Of a stretch of 33,766 nt of DNA, positions 9,701 through 18,577 are shown piece after piece; the stretch's first letter is position 1; every line of letters starts with the position of its first letter. The notes under the pieces are model-generated. The model searched no databases, was not told where the DNA came from, and worked only from the letters and a program-made list of their open reading frames with translations. The stretch lies in NCBI GenBank assembly GCA_027604665.1, contig JADGIZ010000054.1, positions 1 to 33,766 of the forward strand, read 5' to 3'. This stretch comes from Polyrhizophydium stewartii (Eukaryota > Chytridiomycota > Chytridiomycetes > Rhizophydiales). Made by a program: the position numbers and the translations under genes.

Positions 9701-12700
9701 TCACAACCCAGCCGCGCTCGGATGCTGCGCGTCGTAGATCTGGTCAGGCATGTGCAGCGCCTCGATCTGTGCGCCGGCAAAGAACCGCCCGTTCAAGGCC
9801 CTGACGGCCGCCTGAGCAGCCCGCAGCGTCTCAAACTTGAGATACACAAAACCTCTGGACTCGGGGTCGACTGCCACATGCACGATCGAGCCGAACTTGC
9901 TGCACTCTTCCCGCACTTCCTCCTCAATTTCCTTGACCCACGTCGGCTCGGTCTCGCTGCAGGCATCCTCTCGCGTCAGAACCAGGGCCGACGCAGCGTC
10001 ACATGCAGGATCCAGATCTTACTTTTCGGGATTGAACATGTTCTTGAGCAGCACGCACCGGGTCTCGATTGCAGGCATCCGGACAACAGCAGGGCTGCAT
10101 GCAATCCAAGTCAGCCCCGACGACGCGGCGCACTTGCCATCGCACTCATTCGGCGGCCATCCCCACTTACGCCGCGGGCTTGACCGTCGCGCCAATCAGC
10201 TGCGAGTCGTTTCGTGCAAGCTTGAGCATCAGCTCCGTGCGCGACATCGAGTTCATCGACACCCCTTCAAGCTCGCTGTCGTCAAAGTTGACGGTGCCGG
10301 AGGCTTCAGGCGCGCCGCCCAAACCGCCGATGCCAGTTTTGTCCGACATGAGCTGGACTCGGAGCTGCATCATCCGGCCGGGAGCAGCGTGGTTGCGCAA
10401 GGTCTGTATTAGCCCATGAAATTTCAGCCACCACGCAAGCGCCTCGCGCGAGAACGCACCACTCTGCCCATGTACTTGTGACCATTCATCCTGTCCATGG
10501 CCGCGCGCGCGTGGGCAGCCTGCTTGAACCTGTGGCCGCCAGTCGCCGTCAGCCATCTGATCACGGTTGTTTGCAGCCAAGGCAGCGGCATAAACACTCA
10601 CTGGACGTGGCCAAATCCCTTGGACTGCATCGTGTCCGGGTTGACCTGCAGCGACACGGACTCGATCGGCCCAAACGGCTCAAAGAGCGAACGAAGGCCC
10701 TCCTCGCTCAGCTCGAACGGGAGAGAGCCCACAAAGATCCTCGTGTAGCCGTCTGGCACTCTGCAAAAAAGTGCGCGAGCCGCTGCTCGTCAGCAAGACG
10801 GGCTACGCAACCACCTCAAGCTGAGCCTCACTTGTCACTCTTGGCCTGCGCGACGCGGTTGCGCTCGGCATCGGTCGGCTGCACAATGATCGGGATGCCA
10901 AGGAGCTTCTGGCCAGTCAAGGCAATCGCCTTCGCGACGGCCTCGACCTCATAAAATTCGACGTATGCAATGCTAATGCACCAGCGACCCAGCGCTCGAC
11001 GAATCAGCAGCTGTGATGGCAGACCTGGCGCGCGGCAGCCAGCATACCCTTTGGAGCGCCCCGACACCTTGTCCACGACCATGCGCACGTCACGGACCTT
11101 GCCGCAAGGCTCAAAAAAGTTGGCAAGCTCTTTGGTTTCGAGCCGTGCGGCAAACTGTGTGCAAAAGACTGTGCGGCGATCGCGCTCGATCGTGTCCTGC
11201 GCAGATTCCTCGACGATTCTGTCAAGCGGAGCCAAAGAGTCAGTTTGCGCGCAGCAAGGCAGGGTGATGTGTCCGTCAGGTTAGGAAGGCGGCATAGCCA
11301 TGGGTTTGGTTAGAGAAGGAGAAGGTGAGCGATGTGTGAGAAGATCCGGTAAAATTGTATCTGTCAGCGTTCGCCTGCGTGCCACAACAGCGTGTGAGAA
11401 TGAGTGCATCTGGCAGTGTCCAGACGCAAGAGACACGGGCTCGTCTCGGCGTCCATCCGCGCCGGACGCGAGATATTGGCGCCATATGCCAACCAAGTCC
11501 ACGGGAGTGAGGGCTGAGAATAGACAAGCCTCCAGCCGAGGAGCCGCACGATCGCCTGGCTGGCATGCACAGGCAGCAGCCGGAGCCTGCAGCGCGAAAT
11601 CTTCGACAACATTCATGGGGAGTGCAAGTCTCGCCCACCTGTCTTTTGCCGAGTGCGGGCGAGCAGCCGCTGGCGCGACTATCCCTGGCCGCCGCGGGCC
11701 TGCGCGAGAGGGAGGCGGGGGCGAGCGCGATGCAACGCGGCGGGACTTGCGCGATGGAGATCTGTCGTCCGATCGATGCTTGCGAGTGCGCGAGCGAGAC
11801 CGTGATTTGGAGCGCGACTCGGAGCGCGAACGCGATCGGGACCGCGAGCCGCTCGACCGCGAACTTGCCTTTGAGCGGCGGCCGCGCTCTGAACGGCGGC
11901 CGGACTTGCGTCGCTCACGCGAGCGAGAGCGCGACCGCGACCTTGAGGGCGAGCGCGATTCTGATCGCCGCGAGCTGCGTGCAGAACGGCGGCGCGAGCG
12001 GCCCTCGGCCTCGTCCTCATAGTATGCGCTCATGAGGATGCGATCATCGTACATGTGCGTGTGCCCCAGCGAATGCGACGGAAGCAGATGGCGGGACCGG
12101 TGATGCAGACGATGCGAGTGGCGGTCATACGCATAATCGGCCGCAGCACGCGCCTGCTCGGCGTAAACGCGCTGAGCGTACTGCTCGCGCTCATACATAT
12201 CGTAGTCTTGGTAGTGGCTGCGCGAGTCGCGGTAGTCGTCCGAATAGCCGCGGTGGTGGGAGTCGAGTCTGCGATCGAGCCGCGGGTCCAAATGCGGATC
12301 AAGGCGGGGATCAAGGCGGGGATCGAGACGCGGATCAAGCCGTGGATCAATGCGCGGATCTAAGCGTGGGCCAAGTCGCGAGTCGAGGCGGGGATCGAGG
12401 CGGGGATCGAGGCGGGGATCGAAGCGCGGGTCAAGACGTGGGTCGAGGCGCGGGTCGAGGCGAGGATCAAGACGTGGGTCGTCGCGCGGGTCGATGCGGG
12501 GATCGAGGCGGGGGTCAAGACGCGGGTCATCAAGCGTCGCGCTCATGAGGGAGTCGCCACGCAGGTCATCGAGCATCTCGTCGCGGGAGCTGAGGCGCGG
12601 GTCAAGGCGCGGATCCAAACGCGGGTCGAGGCGGGCGTCAAGGCGCGGATCGAGGCGCGGATCAAGACGCGGGTCGAGTGCGTCCAAGCGCGGATCGAGG

Positions 12701-13017
12701 TCGTCCAAGCGAGTGTCACGGAGGTCGCGCATGTCTCGTGGGTCTCGAGGGTCAAACGAGTCTCGAGGATCTCGAGGATCTCTTTCTCTGGGGTCGCGTG
12801 GTTCGCGTGGTTCGCGGAGTTCCCGAGCATCTCGAGGGTCGCGGGCATCTCGAGGGTCTCGTGGATCGCGGGGCACGGCGTATCTGGGGTCATATCTGGG
12901 ATCGTACTGGGCATATGAGTCCGCCGCGGCACCAGCAGCCGACGACGGCGCAGCCGACGCAGACCGCTGCTCTCCGTTGGGCTCCTGCGGTTGCTCCTGC
13001 GACAACTCCTGTCTCAT
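9701..13017 (-). CDS. RBM39: RBM39/CAPER-type splicing factor with RS domain, two RRMs and a C-terminal UHM
   Basis: Nuclear SR-like factor of the RBM39 (fission yeast Rsd1) family, which acts with U2AF and SF3B1 in 3' splice-site recognition. Eight exons: 13017-11639, 11218-11048, 10972-10832, 10760-10602, 10529-10460, 10364-10171, 10094-10023, 9956-9701; all phases match, giving 813 residues against about 530 in animals. Order: Asp-Pro-Arg-rich repeat (about residues 40-255), RS domain (about 335-430), RRM1 (RRTVFCTQFAARLETKEL, about 474-548), RRM2 (TRIFVGSLPFELSEEGLRSL, about 567-645), linker MSRTELMLKLARNDSQL, then a U2AF-homology-motif RRM (ETEPTWVKEIEEEVREECSK through GFVYLKFETLRAAQAAVRAL, about 712-800). 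The extra length is mainly the repeat. The first intron (11219-11638, 420 nt) is unusually long for this window but joins in phase 2 (HSAKDR to IVEESAQ). Confidence 0.94.
12260..12900 (-). repeat. Coding 12-bp tandem repeat (Asp-Pro-Arg-Leu) in RBM39
   Basis: A tetrapeptide array of the form DPRLDPRLDPR, with about 35 DPR units counted by eye. It starts with irregular YDPRYDPR and RDPRDPRDAR units and passes into perfect DPRL units. One break of about 20 residues (around SSRDEMLDDLRGDSL) splits it. On the plus strand the unit appears as variants of CGAGGCGGGGAT, with third-position differences, so it is not a freshly expanded perfect repeat throughout. The product is a regular mixed-charge polymer: one Asp and one Arg per four residues. 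Confidence 0.93.
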
Positions 13018-13780
13018 ACAATCAGTCAGCGGGTCAGCGGCCAGACGGTCAGTCGGGTCAGCAGCCAGCCGTCAGCCAGGCGGTCCGTCAGCCATAACGC
13101 AGTCGGTCAGTGGCATCAACGCCAAACCAAAAAATGGACGTCGTCAGCGCACGGGGCATGTGCAGCGGGCAGCAGGCAGCGGAGCCGCAAGTGGCCAGTC
13201 CACGGCAAACGAGCAGCCGGACACGAGACGGCATGAACGACGGACGCAGGCGAACCGCACAGCGTGATGCGGCGACACCGACGGCGCAGCCGAGCGCGGC
13301 CAAACGTCGCATCAAGGTAAGAGTGGGTCAGCACGCGGCGGGAACGGCAGCGGTGCATCGACAGCGCACTCCAAGCGCGTGCTTTTGGCAGGTGCGGCAG
13401 GTGCGCCTGAGCAGGCGGAGAGCAGGGCAGCCGGAGACGTGCGTCGCTGCTGAACGCCGCGCACACCAACTTCGCTGGGGCGGTGGTTCTGGCGAGCGAC
13501 GCTGACTGGCGCCGGCGGCAAGCGCGCAGGCCGAGCGAGCTTAGTGTACCCGCTAGGCAGCCAACGTGTTCACGGCGATGCATGCGCTGCTGCCAGCACA
13601 CGGCACACGGGCCACACACGGGGGCACAGGCGCGACGCACCGGCTCGGCCATCTCGCAGAGTCGCGCAGCAAGTCAGCAGAAAATCAGGCGGCGTGACAC
13701 GCGCTAATCCGCGATCGGTGTCGCCTTGTGTCGTTTCACCTCGTCGCCAAGGCACAACACACGCTTGAGTAGATCGAGCC
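13018..13780. other. Intergenic region between divergent RBM39 and TTC29
   Basis: 763 bp with several open frames on both strands, none with recognisable protein texture or good splice-compatible extension. It must contain the promoters of both flanking genes. The part near 13018-13110 is rich in GTCAG repeats (CAGTCAGCGGGTCAGCGG and similar). I see no TATA box, tRNA or mobile element. Confidence 0.55.
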
Positions 13781-15615
13781 ATGGGCAAGGCGGGCGGAAA
13801 TGCAGCGCAGTCTGAGCAAAAGGGGCCTTTCCTTCCCCTAATCCCACCCGCGAGTGGGCGGCAGTCGACGCTCGCCCACACGCCCGCGCGCGGCTTGGCG
13901 GAGTTGGGGCTCGTCGTTGCGAGTGCCAATGGCGTCCATCCGGCCAGCGGCTCTCCTGACCTGGACGACGGCGACGAGCGGTGAGAAACATGAAGAGCCC
14001 AGAAGATTATCTTTCTATGGAGCTGCAAGAGTTGATGCTTCGGACTTCGCAGACGCAAGATGCCGCTCACGCAGACCATCTGCATCGAGCTGCTCATCGA
14101 GGGCCATATCCACTCGTTTATCGACTTTTTCCACATGGCAGTCGAGGACACGATCGGCATCGAGTTCACAAGCGGGATGCTCGAAAAACTCAAGCAGCTT
14201 CTGACAATGACCGAGGATAGCCTGCGCAGCGGTAAGCACAGAGAACCAACCTGGTGCTGGGAATGAGCTGGCACGCTCGCTGACCAGCTCCGTCGCAGGC
14301 GACGCATCGGCCATTTACGAGTCGAAGAAGAGCCTAGCAAACTTCTTCCTTGCTTCCGAGAGCTTCGATCTGGCCATCGCTTACTTCAAAGAGGCACACG
14401 ATACAGCGTCTCGGATCCAAAACAACGCAGCAGCCGAGATTGAGGCGACTCGCAACCTTGGTCTCGCGCTTGAGAAAGCAGGTGAGCGCTCGCGATGCAT
14501 TGGCTGGGCTTTGACTCCAACCCTGACTGCGAATGCCGTGCAGGTCAAATAGATCAAGCCATTGGCTTCCTCGAGCGGAGCCGTTCAATTGCCGTTGATC
14601 GGGGCAACGCCGAGGGCGAGTTACGCGCGTCGCAGGATCTGGTCAAGGCACACATTGCCATTGGCGAGAACGCAAGTGCCCGCTGAGCCGCCGCATATTT
14701 TGTCCACCCCACCATCACTCACGCGCTTCCTGATGATCGCAGCTCGAGCACAGCGGCAACTATCCGGATGCCATTTCACACTATGCGCAGTGCCTCGACT
14801 ACCTCAAGCATGGAGCACACGACGAGCGTAGCATCTGTGATCTCGAGTTTCGTCTCGGCAAGGCCAACAAAGAGATTGGACAGATCGAGACCGCCATCAA
14901 GGTAAAACGCATTGGTCGTTCGAAACAGCCGCGATTGGCTGACGGTCCGTCTGATGGACGCATGCAGTACCTGGAGAGCTTTGTGTCCAAGGCAAAGACG
15001 CTGAACGACAAAAACAAGGAGGGATGGGCACAGGCAACGCTCGCGTCGTGCTACGAGAGCTCTGGAAACCCGCAGCTCGCAGCATCCTACTTGCAGCAGT
15101 TTGTCGCAATCGCAGAGTCGGACCCGACCCAGCGGGTCGCCGAGTCACAGGCATGCAACCAGCTCGGTATGCTCTTCAACAAGATGGGCCAGTTTGATCT
15201 TGCCGTGACGTATTTTGAGCGGCACTTTCGCCTCATGACCGAGATCACTCGCGAGGAGCACGGCGTCGGAGAGGACATGGGCTCTGGCGCATTGGCTGCG
15301 GATGAGAGCCGATCGGTCGCTGGCGCAGGAGTTCTCGACGCCTCCATGGGCCGGCGCACGATCACACCTGCTCTCGACCGATCGAAGGCTGGGACACCAT
15401 CCGCGCTCCGGCGGACCAGTGCAGATGCGCTATCGCAGCCGGCGGTGCGTGTTGGTGCCGCTCAGACGCAGCTGGGCATCTCTCGCGGCAACGCCCAGAT
15501 GGCCATGTTCTTCGAAACCGTGGTTGATCAAGACGGCCTTGCGTCTCTTCTCAAGTGGAAGGCCGAGCGCTCCTTTGGGTCGTATGTCCCCAAGCGCATG
15601 GAGACGGTCGGCTGA
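13781..15615 (+). CDS. TTC29: Tetratricopeptide repeat protein 29, axonemal dynein-associated
   Basis: Flagellar protein; in animals TTC29 is needed for sperm flagellum beating and is linked to axonemal dynein or IFT transport. Six exons: 13781-13980, 14053-14231, 14299-14481, 14544-14671, 14743-14901, 14968-15615; phases agree and give 498 residues (human about 475). The N-terminal block ICIELLIEGHIHSFIDFF matches the conserved start of the family. TPR units run through the middle (for example AHIAIGENLEHSGNYPDAI and ATLASCYESSGNPQLAASY). The C-terminus ends with the family signature VVDQDGLASLLKWKAER. The start ATG has the strong context GCCATGG. The fourth intron (14672-14742) is GC-AG. 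A Ser/Ala-rich insertion of about 70 residues before the final block is not expected from animal homologues. Convergent with the coiled-coil gene. Confidence 0.92.
14672..14742 (+). other. GC-AG intron in TTC29
   Basis: 71-nt intron starting GCAAGT and ending CTGATGATCGCAG. Removing it joins GEN to LEHSGN in phase 0 and restores a complete TPR unit; no GT donor nearby gives the right frame. GCAAGT is the consensus form of the rare GC donor class. Confidence 0.8.
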
Positions 15616-15730
15616 GCAGCCGCGAAAAAGCCAGCACAGCCATCGAAGGCACAGCAAGTGGCGCTTTACTTGGCATCACGATTCGCCTGCCACTCACAGG
15701 TGCCAGTCGGTTTTGGAGAAGGCTACGGAA

Positions 15731-15736
15731 AATAAA
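15731..15736 (+). terminator. Polyadenylation signal, TTC29
   Basis: AATAAA 116 bp after the TTC29 stop, in the 170-bp convergent gap. Confidence 0.5.
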
Positions 15737-15767
15737 CTGAAAGCGGGAATCGAGATCGCAGGCGAGG

Positions 15768-15773
15768 AATAAA
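15768..15773 (+). terminator. Second polyadenylation signal, TTC29
   Basis: Second AATAAA, 153 bp after the TTC29 stop and 13 bp before the stop of the opposing gene. If used, the transcript would overlap the opposing 3' end. Confidence 0.45.
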
Positions 15774-15785
15774 GTGTGCGTCACG

Positions 15786-18577
15786 TCACGCGTTGCCGTC
15801 GCCGTCATCGCAGTCGTCGCCGTCGTCGCCGCCGTCGTCTTCGTCATCATCTTCGTCATCGTCAAAGTCGGCCAGTCCTTGCGGCTCCTCCTCGTCCTCC
15901 ACAAGCTCCTCATCGAGATCGTCCTCGGACACGTTGCTTTCGGCGGCAGCCTCGTCGTCAGCGTCTGCCGCATCGCCATCGTCGACCTCCTCATCGGATT
16001 CCTGCTGCTCCTGCTCGCGCAACTTCTTCAATTCCTCGTTGGCTGCCTGCAGCTGGGCCTCGAGCTCCTTGACGCGCTGCGTGGTCTTGGTGACGCCGAC
16101 CATCAGCTTCTCAATCAAATCCTTTTGGCTCGTCGACGTCTCCCTCCACTTGCTGCTCGCAACGCATGTTAGCGTGCTGCCAAGGCACTCGGATCAAGAA
16201 CAAGCAAAGCTGACCTTGTCTCCACTTCGTTCCTCGCTTCGATCTCGCGAAGTGTCGACATAAAGCTCGCAGTTGCCTCTTTGAGCTGCGTTGGATTCCA
16301 ACTGCGGTCAGCGCAAGACTCTTTGCCCATAGCGACCATGAGCATTGCCAAGTCCCACCTTCTGCGCAATGACGTGGCGCGCGAACCGCAGCAGCTTGAG
16401 CTCGCGCTCCCACTTCTCAAACTCGACATCGGTCTGGGACGACGTGCTGCACACAGTCTGGGCAACAGACATCTCCACGTCTTCGGCAATGTCGCGGCTG
16501 GCCTCGCTTTGCATGTCAGCAGCAGCCGTTGGCGCCGCCTCGGTTGCTTGGGCGTCCATGCCCGCGATATCCGCCGCCGGAGCCAGCACATGCGACGCAG
16601 CAGCAAAAGACGCCTCGACCTCGTCTGTTTGGGAACCTGAGTTGGCCGTGAGCAGCACCGCGCCGAGTGCGCCATCGGCACGCCTGTTGCGCAGCAGGTG
16701 CACTTCGCGAGTGAGATCTTCGTTCTCGCGCAAGGTGTCGCCAAGCGCTTCGGCGAGCTGCTCGTGGTCGGCCAAGTCGTCGTGCAGCTTTTTCAGCTGA
16801 ACGCCCTGTGTGATGAACTGCGTCTCAAACTCCTGGAGCTCGCCGTGCAAGCCCTTGTTGTCATTTTCGAGGCTCGCCTTTTCTGTTTGTAAATCGCGGG
16901 CAGTCTGCTCAGCCGCATTGAGATCGGCTTCACGCGTCCTAAGCTGGTCGTAAAGCTGGCCGCGAGGGTCAGCAGAGTCCAAGCACTCGAGGATCCCAAC
17001 ATGCTCAGGCTTACAGACTTGTTCTCAGACAACGCGCCATCAAGCGCTGCTCTGAGCTCATCGATTTGTGTTGTCTTGTCCGTCAGCTCCTTTTCTTGGA
17101 TGTACATAGTTGTCTCGAGCGAGAAGATGGTGTCCTTGAGTTTGCTGATCTCGGCCGCGTGGTCCGACTGTTCCTTCTTCTGGACGTCTTCAAGAGTGCC
17201 AATGATCTTGAAGCAATTGCCGAGCTCCTCGGACTGCTCGTTGATCTTTGCGTTGGCCGCCTCGATCTGGGCTGCTTGCTCCCTCGACGTCGCCTCGAGC
17301 TCCTCGACGCGCACCTGATGGATCCAAAAATCAGCGTAGGCGGCCGGCTTTGACTTGAGCGCCACGATCTCGTCGCGCAGCTCCTGGATGAGCTGGCCAA
17401 GCTCGTCGACAATCTGCTGCTTGCTCTGCAGCTCGGATTGCAGCTGCGTCGTCTCTTGCGCCCATTGTGTCTTGATGCGCTCGGTCTGCTTTTCGAGCTC
17501 AATCGCTTCGGCGCGCAGTTGCTCCTCAGCGTCGATCATCGCGAGCCGCTCCCAGCTCGACTTCTGCAGCGTGTCCTGGAGCTGCTCGACCAAAGCGTGC
17601 AGGTCGCCAACTTCTTTGCATCGCAGATCGATCTCGGCCTTAAGTCTCTCGGCGTTGTTGGATTCCGTGACGAGCTGATGCTGCAGGTCTTCCAGCCTCG
17701 CGTCGCTGCTCAAGTCGGGCGTGTCGAAGCTTATAAGGAAGTCGTCCGAGGCGCTGTTCAGAGTTTCAGGCAACTCCAGGCTTGCGACCTGGGCGGGTCG
17801 AGGCCAGGGTCAGATCTGGCAAGCACGCATCTGCATCACACGCGAGTTTTACCATGTCCGTGTTGCTTTGGAGGCCGCCGCCGAGAGGCGCCGACGCAGC
17901 GGCAGCCTGGGTCAACGCGGACCGCGAGGGAGTGCGAGATGCCGCCTGGCGCTTGCGGACGTTCGCCAGCACCGACGACGCGGCGGCGGCGGGTGTGCGC
18001 AAGCCAGACTTGCGCGCGGCTCCGACCGGCGTGCGGGCAGTCGGCCGGGTCACGGCTGGCGCCGGGGCGGCCGGCTTCTGCTGCGTAGGGGCGTGCCAGG
18101 CGTGGCCAGCCGGCAGCGAGGGTTGGGGGAACGACGTGTGGTGGAGGCGGGTCAGCGTCCGGACCCTCGTCGGACATCCCCCTCCCCGGCGGCATGGGCC
18201 GGCTGGGGGCGAAGCGCGCAGCCGGCAGCGGGCCTCTGCGCACGCACCATGGACTTGCTGGCCGCTGGCCACTCGGCCGCAGCGTGTGCCTTGCCCGCGC
18301 CCGACCCAGCGGCATGCGCCGCAGCGTTGGTGTCGGTGCGCGACAACGCCGCCCGCTTGGCCGAGACCTGCTTCTGCTTCTGCTGCTGCTCCTTGCTGGC
18401 CTGCGCGCACGAGGGGCAGAAGCGGACGAGGAAAGGGAGCTTGGTGGGTCAGCGCATGTCGCTGCGCACTGGCAGGCGCGTGCGCGACGGTGCCGCGGCG
18501 GCCATACGTGCCTTGTAGAGCGCCAGCTTCTGCTCGCGCGAGAGCGCTGGGTTCTCGCCTTCTGTCGCGATCTGCAT
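15786..18577 (-). CDS. Long coiled-coil protein with basic N-terminal region and acidic tail, family unknown
   Basis: Seven exons: 18577-18470, 18400-18248, 18080-17853, 17788-17015, 16955-16359, 16285-16215, 16155-15786; every junction keeps phase and gives 766 residues. The ATG has context ACCATGC. Residues 1-36 include SREQKLALYKARMAAAAP, a charged helix. Residues 37-163 are basic and Ala/Pro/Thr-rich (TPVGAARKSGLRTP, SVLANVRKRQAASRTPSR), the composition of many microtubule-binding regions. Residues about 180-540 are strong heptad-type coiled coil (LQDTLQKSSWERLAMIDAEE, LQSKQQIVDELGQLIQEL). The coil resumes near 620-690 (VKELEAQLQAANEELKKL). The last 75 residues are almost all Asp/Glu. Exon 4 begins without its own ATG, which is why the N-terminal exons must belong to the same gene. 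A cytoskeletal, spindle or flagellar role is a guess from composition only. Confidence 0.8.

Noticed and set aside
12280..12700. Regular short repeats that could suggest a CRISPR array or satellite.
   Set aside because: Unit length is 12 bp with no spacers, it keeps a reading frame and encodes DPRL, and the context is eukaryotic.
12350..13267. A 305-residue plus-strand open frame rich in Arg-Gly-Ser repeats (RGSRRGSRRGS).
   Set aside because: It is the exact antisense of the DPRL array in RBM39. The minus strand has the RRMs, RS domain and consistent splicing, so this is a shadow frame.
13981..14058. An alternative TTC29 start (ATG 13990, MKSPEDYLSMELQEL) resembling the animal N-terminal EDYL-type block, which would require a frameshift at about 14059.
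   Set aside because: The same stretch is a well-formed 72-nt intron (GTGAGA donor, CGCAG acceptor) that joins the exon from ATG 13781 in phase 2 to RKMPLTQTICIELL with no frameshift. The resemblance is short and probably chance, though cDNA should settle it.
16793..17773. Start of a separate coiled-coil gene at 17773 (METL-like start).
   Set aside because: The codon at 17773 is TTG, not ATG, and a phase-matched intron (17789-17852) joins this exon to upstream exons beginning at 18577.
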